A stretch of DNA of 7,701 nt from Anaerolineae bacterium (GCA_019912905.1 JAIOHO010001012.1:1-7701), one strand, 5' to 3'. Shown: positions 1 to 7,339, counted from the first letter of the stretch. Program-made: numbers and translations. Notes: generated by a model from the letters alone, not told the origin.

Positions 1-2838
1 GATCTCGATGGCGCGGCCATCGGCGAGATAAGGCATATCCTCGATCGGGACGATCTTGGAGATGACACCCTTATTCCCATGCCGACCGGCCATTTTGTCG
101 CCGACGGTCAGCTTACGCCGCTGGGCGACACTGACCCGCACCATTTTCTCGACCCCGGCGGGCAGATCCCGATGTTCCTCGCGGGTGAAAACTTTTACAT
201 CCACGACTTTCCCGGAGTCACCATGCGGCAGGCGCAGCGAGGAATCTTTCACCTCACGCGCTTTTTCGCCGAAGATGGCCCGCAGCAGTTTCTCTTCGGG
301 GCTGAGTTCTTTTTCGCCCTTGGGCGTGATCTTGCCGACCAGAATATCATTCGGGCCGACTTCCGCGCCGATGCGGACGATACCGAATTCGTCGAGGTCT
401 TTCAGCGCATCTTCACCGACATTAGGGATGTCATAGGTGATTTCTTCCGGCCCTAGCTTGGTGTCGCGAGCTTCGACCTCGTGCTTCTCGATGTGAATGC
501 TTGTGAATTTGTCATGCCGCAGCAGATCTTCGCTGATGAGCAGCGCATCTTCATAGTTGCCGCCGTCCCACGACAGGAACGCGCCCAGGACGTCGTGTCC
601 CAGCGCCAGATTGCCGTGATCGGTGGACGAACTGTCGGCGATGACCTCACCCTTGCGGATGTGCTGACCTTTGTAGACCACAGGCCGCTGGTCGATGCAG
701 GTGGACTGATTGGAACGATTGTATTTGCGCAGGCGGTAAATGCGCTCGTCCCCCTGCTCGTTGCGCACGGTGATGCGGTCACCCTGAACGCTGATAACCT
801 CACCGGCTTCATCCGAGACCAGCACCTGGCCGCTGTCATAGGCCGCCTGATCTTCCATTCCGGTGCTGACAATCGGGACATCCGGCTTGAGCAGCGGGAC
901 AGCCTGACGCTGCATGTTCGAACCCATCAGGGCGCGGTTGGCGTCGTCATGTTCCAGGAAGGGGATCAGCGCCGCGCTGATACCGACGATTTGCCGGGGG
1001 GCGACGTCCATATAATCGATGCGCTGGACCGGCACGACCTGGAAATGCTGGTTGAAGCGTGCCGAAACGCGACGGTTGACGAACTGTTTCAGGTCGTCCA
1101 GCTTGGCGTTCGCCTGCGCGATGACAAAGTTATCTTCTTCGTCCGCCGACAGATAGACAAACTTCGCGGTGACATACGGCATGATCGGGACCTTCTCGAT
1201 TCCCGCGTCCGAAAACTTCTTAGCCAGTTCGCGGTCGATGACTGCGTCGGCTTCGGCCAGCAGGTTGCCGTTTTTGTCTTCCATGTCATCGCGGACGATG
1301 CGGCCAATGATTTCAGCATCATCCGGGGCCAGGAATTTGATCACCTCGCGGTAGGGCGTTTCGATAAAGCCATACTCATTGACACGCGCATAGCTTGCCA
1401 GACGACCAATCAGGCCGATATTCGGGCCTTCCGGCGTCTCGATCGGGCAGATGCGCCCGTAATGACTGTGATGCACGTCACGCACATCGAAACCGGCACG
1501 CTCACGGCGCAAACCACCCGGACCAAGCGCGGACAGGGTGCGCTTGTGGGTCAGTTCCGCCAGGGGGTTGGTCTGTTCCATGAACTGCGACAACTGCGAC
1601 GAACCGAAGAACTCGCGGATGGCGGCCACCACCGGGCGAATGTTCACCAGTGCGACCGGCGTCAGGTTGTCCGATTCGCGGATCGACATGCGTTCCTTGA
1701 CGACACGTTCCGTGCGGCGCAGGCCGATGCGCAGCTTGTTCTGGATCAATTCACCGACGGTTTTCACGCGGCGGTTGCCCAGGTGGTCGATGTCGTTCGG
1801 ATTGGCCTGGTTGTTGTTGATGGCAATCATGCGCTCGACCAGCTTGACGATGTCGAGCTTGGTGACGGTGCGCACGCTGCGCGAAATGATGCGGTCGATC
1901 TGCAAACGCTGGTTGAGCTTATAACGCCCCACGCGTTCCAGATCGTAACGCCGCTGGTCGAACAACTGGCTTTCCAGGTATTCGCGGGCGTTTTCCAGGG
2001 TCGGCGGATCGCCCGGGCGCATGCGGCGGTAGAATTCCAGCAGGGCGGCTTCGGCCACCGTCTGATCTTTCTTGAGATCCCAGGCTGGTTCCATCTTGAT
2101 CGTGCTGGCGACAAACTGCCGGTCGGGATCGTTGTCGGTGTCGGCATACAGGGCCAGCAGTTCCTCGTCGCTCCCGGTGTGGATGGGCGACATCTCCGCA
2201 GGCATGGCATCGTTGACCGCCGCCAGTGCGCGCAGCAGAATGGTAATGGGGACCGTGCGCTTGCGGTTGAACTTGATGGTCAGATAATCGTTCTTGCGGG
2301 TTTCGAATTCCATCCAGGCTCCGCGATCGGGAATGAGCTTCGCGTTAGCCAGGCGGCGGCCCGTGGTGCGGTCTTCATCGGCGTCGAAGTACACGCCGGG
2401 CGAGCGAATCAGCTGGCTGACGACCACACGCTCGGTCCCATTAATAATGAAGGTGCCCTTCTCGGTCATGATGGGGAAGTCGCCCATGAAGATGTCCGAG
2501 ATCATGACTTCTTCACCGGCTTCCCGGTTGACCAGCGCGACACGCACGTACAGTGGGGCCGCGAAGGACATATCGCGTTCGAGGCAGATTTCTTCGCTGT
2601 ACTTCGGTTCCTCGAACCAGTAGCTGAGACCTAGTTCCTGGGCCTCACGACTGTTGCCGGGTAAGTAGAGCTTGAGCTGTCCATTAAAGCTTTCGATAGG
2701 GCTGATTTCGTCGAACAGCTCTGCCAGACCTTGCTCACAGAACCACTTGAACGAATCCAGCTGCACTTCAATGAGCGATGGCAACTCCAGTGAGTCAGGG
2801 GTTCGGGCATAATTCTTAATACGGTCTCTTAGTTGCAC
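1..2838 (-). CDS. rpoB: RNA polymerase beta subunit (RpoB), N-terminal 946 residues; 3' end beyond the window
   Basis: This is the beta subunit of DNA-dependent RNA polymerase, which forms half of the active-site cleft. The reading frame is open from the GTG at 2838 to the left edge. Landmarks in order (window residue numbers): GTERVVVSQLIRSPGV near 133-149; the fork/rifampicin region FGSSQLSQFM at 411-420, then THKR and SALGPGG; CPIETPEGPN; ETPYR at 493-497; FLEHDDANRALMGSNMQRQ from 627; the acidic pair in NYEDA (E763, D764); and GDKMAGRHGNKG with the catalytic-region lysines K915 and K923. E. coli numbering minus window numbering moves from 95 at H526 to 43 at R678, which shows an insertion of about 52 residues after ETPYR. 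The start is GTG with GAGGAG nine bases upstream. An in-frame TAA upstream and no other ATG/GTG/TTG exclude a longer form. The last 200 or so residues and any rpoC partner lie outside. Identity is certain. Confidence 0.98.
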   Translation of the reverse strand, partial: MQLRDRIKNYARTPDSLELPSLIEVQLDSFKWFCEQGLAELFDEISPIESFNGQLKLYLPGNSREAQELGLSYWFEEPKYSEEICLERDMSFAAPLYVRVALVNREAGEEVMISDIFMGDFPIMTEKGTFIINGTERVVVSQLIRSPGVYFDADEDRTTGRRLANAKLIPDRGAWMEFETRKNDYLTIKFNRKRTVPITILLRALAAVNDAMPAEMSPIHTGSDEELLALYADTDNDPDRQFVASTIKMEPAWDLKKDQTVAEAALLEFYRRMRPGDPPTLENAREYLESQLFDQRRYDLERVGRYKLNQRLQIDRIISRSVRTVTKLDIVKLVERMIAINNNQANPNDIDHLGNRRVKTVGELIQNKLRIGLRRTERVVKERMSIRESDNLTPVALVNIRPVVAAIREFFGSSQLSQFMEQTNPLAELTHKRTLSALGPGGLRRERAGFDVRDVHHSHYGRICPIETPEGPNIGLIGRLASYARVNEYGFIETPYREVIKFLAPDDAEIIGRIVRDDMEDKNGNLLAEADAVIDRELAKKFSDAGIEKVPIMPYVTAKFVYLSADEEDNFVIAQANAKLDDLKQFVNRRVSARFNQHFQVVPVQRIDYMDVAPRQIVGISAALIPFLEHDDANRALMGSNMQRQAVPLLKPDVPIVSTGMEDQAAYDSGQVLVSDEAGEVISVQGDRITVRNEQGDERIYRLRKYNRSNQSTCIDQRPVVYKGQHIRKGEVIADSSSTDHGNLALGHDVLGAFLSWDGGNYEDALLISEDLLRHDKFTSIHIEKHEVEARDTKLGPEEITYDIPNVGEDALKDLDEFGIVRIGAEVGPNDILVGKITPKGEKELSPEEKLLRAIFGEKAREVKDSSLRLPHGDSGKVVDVKVFTREEHRDLPAGVEKMVRVSVAQRRKLTVGDKMAGRHGNKGVISKIVPIEDMPYLADGRAIEI

Positions 2839-2996
2839 AGTGCGCCGCTCCTCAATATGACTTTACCGAGCCGGATTGACAGAATGAATGGATAGAGCAA
2901 AAAAAACATCTGCTCTCTGTAAATGGCGGGGGTTACATTCGGTTGTTGGTGAATTCGTCCCATGCGAGCCGAGACAATGAATAGAGGTTTTGCGAA
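2839..2996 (-). other. Predicted 5' leader of rpoB
   Basis: This is the non-coding stretch between the predicted rpoB start of transcription (about 2995) and its GTG. It contains a run of eight T on the transcribed-sense strand (2899-2906). This run sits inside a weak inverted repeat, AGAGCA/TGCTCT (2911-2916 with 2894-2899), whose 11-base loop makes a stable hairpin unlikely. A 44-codon reading frame (2963 to 2829) crosses the leader and overlaps the rpoB start, but it has no visible ribosome binding site. I see no match to a known ribosomal-protein leader or riboswitch. Together with the promoter and about 120 further bases with nothing recognisable, this accounts for the 313-base gap between the membrane protein gene and rpoB. 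Confidence 0.5.
2848..2853 (-). promoter_or_regulatory. Ribosome binding site of rpoB (fixes the GTG start)
   Basis: GAGGAG on the minus strand lies nine bases before the GTG at 2838. It decides the start because the codons between it and the upstream in-frame TAA include no ATG, GTG or TTG. Confidence 0.8.
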
Positions 2997-3001
2997 CGCA
3001 C

Positions 3002-3031
3002 ATTATATACGAATAGCGGCCCATCTGTCAA
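3002..3031 (-). promoter_or_regulatory. Consensus housekeeping sigma promoter driving rpoB
   Basis: Read on the minus strand, an exact -35 box TTGACA (3031-3026) and an exact -10 box TATAAT (3007-3002) are separated by 18 bases. The boxes point toward rpoB, and transcription would begin near 2995, about 157 bases before the GTG. Perfect matches in both boxes are rare by chance in GC-rich DNA. They suggest that rpoB (and probably rpoC beyond the window) is transcribed strongly and independently of the upstream sigma/anti-sigma pair. Confidence 0.85.
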
Positions 3032-3151
3032 CTGCGCTGAAGGGAAATCTCCGAACAAATCGGGTGCGTATACGAGTCGCAAATCTCTGCCTGCCGGGGG
3101 GGTGTGGACAGCCGGACAATGAGGCGAGACGGCGTGGGCAAGACAGTTGGG

Positions 3152-3538
3152 TTACTGGGCGGCGGCGCGCTCCTGACGTTCCTGGCGGTCTTCGCTGCCC
3201 GCTCGACGGCGGGAGAGGATCATCACCCCGGCGACCAGCGCTATTCCGGCTGCGATCTGGACGCGCGGGGGCAAACGGCGCACGCGTACCAGGACGTTGC
3301 CGGTGTCCATGCCGACCAGGTCCTGGTGCAGCCGCCGGACAAAACGCGGGGAGGGCTGGATCGGCGTCATCGACCGGTGCAGCTGATCGATGACATCGAT
3401 CAGACTGCGGACGTCACCGCCGTCCACCTGATGCTCCATGATTAAATGGTCAATATCCGCATCCCCGGAGAGCATGGCATCCGTGAGGGCTGTCAGCAGG
3501 TTTTGCATTTGCACGTCGGACAGGTTCGAGTTGGACAT
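3152..3538 (-). CDS. Small single-span membrane protein, probable anti-sigma factor of the adjacent ECF sigma
   Basis: This 128-residue protein has a soluble N-terminal part (1-90), one hydrophobic segment (about 93-109, VQIAAGIALVAGVMIL) and a short, highly charged tail starting SRRRAGSEDR. Arg residues flank the segment on both sides. Residues 63-74 read SPRFVRRLHQDL, which resembles the P-x-F-x-x-x-L-x-x-x-L helix seen before the membrane span in many actinobacterial and chloroflexal anti-sigma or sigma-linked proteins. It has no cysteine and no HxxxCxxC, so it is not a zinc-binding (ZAS-type) anti-sigma factor. The gene starts 3 bases after the sigma factor stop codon, which implies co-transcription and probably coupled translation. 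Position plus topology suggest that it holds the sigma factor at the membrane. The function is inferred from context and the sequence itself is not assigned to a family with certainty. The stop is TAA at 3154-3152. Confidence 0.75.
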   Translation of the reverse strand: MSNSNLSDVQMQNLLTALTDAMLSGDADIDHLIMEHQVDGGDVRSLIDVIDQLHRSMTPIQPSPRFVRRLHQDLVGMDTGNVLVRVRRLPPRVQIAAGIALVAGVMILSRRRAGSEDRQERQERAAAQ

Positions 3539-3541
3539 ACA

Positions 3542-4156
3542 CTAGCCTTTTTGATCGGTGATGCGGCTCTGACTCATGCGGTTATTGAGGTCTTCCCGCA
3601 GCGCACTCAGCGTGCGGTGGTACAGCGATTTGATCGCGCCTTCAGTGCGCCCCATAATTTCGCCGATTTCAGCATTCGGCATCTTTTCGATGAATTTCAG
3701 GATGAGCAGCTGCTGCCGTTCGGGAGGAAGCTGCCGGAGTGTATCCAGCAGAACCTCGCGCTCTTCCTGAGTTTCGGTATGCTGCTCCGGCGCTTCGCTC
3801 AGGGGTCCCGGGCCGATATAATCCTCAAGCGGGATGATCTTGCGGCGGCCCCGGTCCCGATGCCAGTTGGCGACCAGATTATGCGCGATGCGGTACAGCC
3901 AGGCCTGAAAGGGAATGCCGCGCTCGGTGTAATTCTGGATATGGCCCATCGCCCGGTAGAAGACCATCGCCGTCAGGTCTTCGGCATCATGATGGTTGCC
4001 GGTGCGATAGTAGACGTAGTTGTAGATTTTCTCGACGTAGCGTTCATACAGCACGCCGAATGCATCCTGATTGTTTTTCGCCAGTTCGACGAGTTCGATG
4101 TCCGGCAGGGTTGTAAAATCCTGCGGTTTGGGATCGCGTTTCCAGGGTGTTCGCAT
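3542..4156 (-). CDS. ECF-type sigma-70 family RNA polymerase sigma factor
   Basis: This 204-residue protein has the two-domain build of an extracytoplasmic function sigma factor. It redirects RNA polymerase to alternative promoters in response to a signal. Region 2 spans about residues 18-105: DAFGVLYERYVEKIYNYVYY, the DAEDLTAMVFYRA core-binding segment at 57-69, and FQAWLYRIAHNLVANWHRDR at 83-102 for -10 recognition. A Pro/Glu-rich linker (about 110-130) leads to region 4, with LPPERQQLLILKFIE at 143-157 and the helix-turn-helix NAEIGEIMGRTEGAIKSLYH at 161-180. The length is typical. The ATG at 4156 has only a weak purine-rich ribosome site. A possible -10 box (TTTAAT, 4187-4182) lies just upstream, with no good -35 and no clear autoregulatory ECF promoter. 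The next gene, 3 bases downstream, is its likely membrane-bound anti-sigma partner. The fold is clear. The regulon, the ECF group and the inducing signal are unknown. Confidence 0.95.
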   Translation of the reverse strand: MRTPWKRDPKPQDFTTLPDIELVELAKNNQDAFGVLYERYVEKIYNYVYYRTGNHHDAEDLTAMVFYRAMGHIQNYTERGIPFQAWLYRIAHNLVANWHRDRGRRKIIPLEDYIGPGPLSEAPEQHTETQEEREVLLDTLRQLPPERQQLLILKFIEKMPNAEIGEIMGRTEGAIKSLYHRTLSALREDLNNRMSQSRITDQKG

Positions 4157-4291
4157 GTTGGTCCACTTTTTCAGTTCGTCTATTAAAACCCTCGACTGGA
4201 TCGGGCGTTACGAGCGCAGATGTTAAGATTTTTTGATGGCAGCCTGTCAGACTGGCTCAACCCACCCCTCGATAATCCGGCATCCTGCTTC

Positions 4292-4309
4292 TATAATACA
4301 CCGTATAAT
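4292..4309 (+). promoter_or_regulatory. Candidate glyQS promoter with two tandem TATAAT boxes
   Basis: Two exact TATAAT hexamers (4292-4297 and 4304-4309) lie 31-48 bases before the glyQS ATG. Neither has a convincing -35 box 16-18 bases upstream, nor an extended TGn. From either box the transcript leader would be short, about 25-40 bases. That leaves no room for a T-box element, which controls glyQS in many Firmicutes. Confidence 0.45.
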
Positions 4310-4339
4310 GACCGGAACGCACACCCATCAGGACGGATT

Positions 4340-7333
4340 ATGGCGCAAGCACTGACGTTTCAAGAAGTCATTTTTAAGCTGAACGAATTCTGGGCGGCGC
4401 AGAACTGCGTGCTGTGGAATCCCTACAATATCCAGGTTGGCGCGGGGACGAACAACCCGGCGACCCTGCTGCGCGTGCTGGGGCCGGAACCCTGGCGCGT
4501 GGCTTATGTCGAGCCGAGCATCCGCCCGGATGATGGGCGTTACGGCGAAAATCCCAACCGGATGCAGATGTTTTACCAGTACCAGGTCATCCTCAAGCCC
4601 GACCCAGGCAACCCGCAGGAGCTGTATCTCGATTCGCTGCGGGCACTGGGCCTCGACCCGGAGGAGCAGGATATTCGTTTTGTGGAGGATAACTGGGAAA
4701 GTCCGGCGCTGGGTGCGTGGGGCCTGGGCTGGGAAGTCTGGCTGAATGGGCAGGAGATCACCCAGTACACCTATTTCCAGCAGGCGGGTGGCATGGAACT
4801 GAACCCGGTGGCGGTGGAAATCACCTATGGGATCGAGCGGATCGTGCTGGCGCTCCAGGGCAAAAACGCAGTCTGGGATATTGACTGGCTGGGCGACCTG
4901 ACCTACGGCGACATCTACTTGCAGAGTGAGATCGAACACTGCCGCTATTATTTTGAGATTGCCGACGTCGAGGGCCTGCGGCAGACCTACAATTTTTACG
5001 ACCGTGAAAGCAAACGCGCGCTGGAAGCTGGGGCGGTGATGCCCGCCTATGATTACATCCTGAAGTGCAGCCACTTGTTCAATGTGCTGGATACGCGCGG
5101 TGCCATCGGGGTGACGGAGCGTGCCAGCTACTTCCGTCGCATGCGCAACCAGACGCGCGAGGTGGCGAAGGCATTCGCCGAACAGCGTGCAGAGAAGGGA
5201 CACCCGATTCACAACCGCCTGTGGGAGGCTCCATCGCTCCCGCCGCTGCCGCCTATGCCTGCGCCGGTCACCACACCAGCAGATTTCCTGCTGGAAATCG
5301 GGGTGGAGGAACTCCCAGCGGGGGATGTAACCGATGCGTTGGCGCACCTGCGCGCTCAGGCAGATAAGCTGCTGGCTGATCTGCGGCTGTCGCATGAGGG
5401 TGTCAACGTGTATGCCACGCCGCGACGGTTGGTGATCCACGCCCGGAATCTGGCCCCGCGCCAGACCGACGTGGAGCAGATCGAAAAAGGGCCACCGGCT
5501 AACCGCGCCTTCGACGCCGAGGGTAAACCGACGAAAGCTGCGGAAGGCTTCGCACGGGGTAAGGGTGTGGCGGTTGAAGATCTGCGTGTGGAGCAGATTG
5601 ACGGCGGGGAGTACGTGGTCGCGCTGGTCAAAACGGCGGGCCGGCCTACCGCGGAAGTGCTGGCCGAAGCGCTTCCCGGCGTCATCGCGTCCATTTTGTT
5701 CGGCAAGTCGATGCGCTGGAACGCCAGTGGCGTCGCCTTCTCCAGACCGATTCGCTGGATCGTGGCACTGTTCGGCCAGTCTGTTATTCCCTTCGTCTAC
5801 GCCGGGACGGTCAGCGGCAACCGGACTCATGGCGCACGGCAGTACGGCTCACCGGAGCGCGAACTGGTCGATGCGGCACATTACTTCAGGCACATCGACG
5901 ATCAGCATATTCTGCTGGACTACGAGGCACGCCGCGCCGCGATTATCGCGCAAATCAATACCCTGGCGACTGAAGTGGGTGGGCATATCCCCGACAACCC
6001 GGGTCTGCTGGCGGAAGTGACCAACCTGGTCGAAGTGCCCACCGCGCTGCGTGGTTCATTTGAGCAGAAGTATCTGGCCCTGCCGCGGGAAGTGCTGGTG
6101 ACGGTGATGCGCAAGCATCAGCGCTACTTCGCCCTGGAAGACCAGAATGGGCACCTGCTGCCTTATTTCATCGCGGTACGCAACGGCGATGAGCGCTATC
6201 TGGACAATGTCGTGGCCGGGAACGAACATGTGCTGCGGGCACGTTTCTCGGATGCCGACTACTTCTATAAGGAAGACATCCAGAAACCACTGGAGGCGTA
6301 TCTTCCCCGGTTGGCGACTCTGACGTTTCATGAGCAGTTGGGGTCGATGCTTGACAAGAGCCAGCGGGTGACATCGCTGGTCGAGGCCGTCGGCCATACA
6401 CTCGGTGTGAATGCGACCGTCTCAGCCGTGGCCCAGCGCGCCGCGCATCTCGCCAAGGCAGATCTGGCGACCCAGATGGTGGTCGAAATGACAGCGCTTC
6501 AGGGCACGATGGGACGCGAGTATGCCCTGCTGAACGGCTATACACCGGACGTGGCCGAGGCGATTTACGAACACTGGCTGCCGCGCGGGGCCGATGATCA
6601 ACTGCCGACGGGCAGGCCGGGCGCGCTGCTGGCCTTGACAGACCGGCTCGACAGCCTGGTAGGGTTGTTCGCGGCTGGGCTGGCCCCGAAATCGACGGCG
6701 GACCCGTATGGGCTGCGCCGAGCTGCACTCGGCATCATCCAGATCATGATTGACCAGGGGTGGGATACAGACCTGATGGCCCTGGTCGATCTGGTGGCGG
6801 CGGCCCAACCGGTGCCGGTAGCCGACGATGCGCGCCAGCAGGTCCTCGATTTCATCGGTGGGCGGCTTCAGGTGTGGCTGGCGGACCAGGGCTGGGCGGC
6901 GGATGTGCTGGCGGCGGTGCTGGCCGAGCAGTCTACAAACCCCCATCGCGCGCTGGTGGCGATCGACGAGCTGACCGGCTGGACCAAACGGCCTGATTGG
7001 GAGCCTATCCTGGACAGCTTTGCTCGCTGCGTGCGCATTACACGCGGCGAAAAGGATGTCTATGAGGTCGATCCCGCCGCGCTGGTCGAAGCGCAGGAAA
7101 AGGCCCTCTACGATGCTTATCAAGCCGCATGCGCGGCGCTGACCCCGGAAGGCAATGTCGATGCGTTTCTGTCGGCCTTCGAGCCGATGATCCCGGCGGT
7201 GACAGACTTCTTCGATCATGTGCTGGTAAATGCGGAGGAAGAACGGCTGCGCCAGAATCGCTTCGGGCTGCTCCAGGCGATCGGCGCGTTGCAGCACGGG
7301 CGCGCGGATATGAGCCTGCTCAGCGGTTTCTAG
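4340..7333 (+). CDS. glyQS: Glycyl-tRNA synthetase, fused alpha and beta subunits (single chain)
   Basis: This protein charges tRNA-Gly with glycine using ATP and acts in the cytoplasm. It has 997 residues. Residues 1-294 match the bacterial GlyRS alpha subunit (class II catalytic core): VGAGT, LGPEPWRVAYVEPS, motif 2 GRYGENPNRMQMFYQYQ at 66-82, FVEDNWESPALGAWGLGWEV, and motif 3 EITYGIERI at 160-168. Residues 295-314 form a Pro-rich linker. From 315, DFLLEIGVEELPAGDV opens the beta subunit, followed by the HD-like segment AAHLAKADL near 701-709, DPYGLRR at 788-794, and the DALR-type anticodon-binding end from about 893, finishing FFDHV, NRFGLLQAI and SLLSGF. Many bacteria encode the subunits as separate glyQ and glyS; fused forms are known, for example in Chlamydia and plant organelles. 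The frame is open 40 codons further upstream, but homology begins at 4340, AGGA lies six bases before it, and both TATAAT boxes lie inside the extension. No frameshift or missing motif was seen. Confidence 0.97.
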   Translation: MAQALTFQEVIFKLNEFWAAQNCVLWNPYNIQVGAGTNNPATLLRVLGPEPWRVAYVEPSIRPDDGRYGENPNRMQMFYQYQVILKPDPGNPQELYLDSLRALGLDPEEQDIRFVEDNWESPALGAWGLGWEVWLNGQEITQYTYFQQAGGMELNPVAVEITYGIERIVLALQGKNAVWDIDWLGDLTYGDIYLQSEIEHCRYYFEIADVEGLRQTYNFYDRESKRALEAGAVMPAYDYILKCSHLFNVLDTRGAIGVTERASYFRRMRNQTREVAKAFAEQRAEKGHPIHNRLWEAPSLPPLPPMPAPVTTPADFLLEIGVEELPAGDVTDALAHLRAQADKLLADLRLSHEGVNVYATPRRLVIHARNLAPRQTDVEQIEKGPPANRAFDAEGKPTKAAEGFARGKGVAVEDLRVEQIDGGEYVVALVKTAGRPTAEVLAEALPGVIASILFGKSMRWNASGVAFSRPIRWIVALFGQSVIPFVYAGTVSGNRTHGARQYGSPERELVDAAHYFRHIDDQHILLDYEARRAAIIAQINTLATEVGGHIPDNPGLLAEVTNLVEVPTALRGSFEQKYLALPREVLVTVMRKHQRYFALEDQNGHLLPYFIAVRNGDERYLDNVVAGNEHVLRARFSDADYFYKEDIQKPLEAYLPRLATLTFHEQLGSMLDKSQRVTSLVEAVGHTLGVNATVSAVAQRAAHLAKADLATQMVVEMTALQGTMGREYALLNGYTPDVAEAIYEHWLPRGADDQLPTGRPGALLALTDRLDSLVGLFAAGLAPKSTADPYGLRRAALGIIQIMIDQGWDTDLMALVDLVAAAQPVPVADDARQQVLDFIGGRLQVWLADQGWAADVLAAVLAEQSTNPHRALVAIDELTGWTKRPDWEPILDSFARCVRITRGEKDVYEVDPAALVEAQEKALYDAYQAACAALTPEGNVDAFLSAFEPMIPAVTDFFDHVLVNAEEERLRQNRFGLLQAIGALQHGRADMSLLSGF

Positions 7334-7339
7334 TCCCGG

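Noticed and set aside
481..2634. Open frame of 717 codons on the plus strand
   Set aside because: It lies wholly antisense to rpoB, whose motifs are unmistakable. Its translation shows no recognisable domain and is typical of the complement of a GC-rich gene.
2962..3445. Two overlapping plus-strand frames (2962-3393 and 3104-3445) over the rpoB upstream region and the small membrane protein gene
   Set aside because: Their composition is low-complexity (Gly, Arg, Ala), they lack plausible ribosome sites, and they overlap the better supported minus-strand gene and promoter.
3446..4186. Open frame of 246 codons on the plus strand over the sigma factor
   Set aside because: It is the complement of the ECF sigma gene, which has clear region 2 and region 4 motifs.
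4220..4339. 40-codon N-terminal extension of GlyQS
   Set aside because: GlyQ homology begins at the ATG at 4340, which has an AGGA site. The extension contains both TATAAT boxes and shows no family similarity.
4300..4340. T-box riboswitch for the glycyl-tRNA synthetase gene
   Set aside because: The predicted leader is at most about 40 bases, far too short, and no T-box sequence is visible.
4328..5830. Open frame of 500 codons on the minus strand
   Set aside because: It is antisense to the alpha part and early beta part of glyQS and rich in His, Arg and Gln as expected for a shadow frame.
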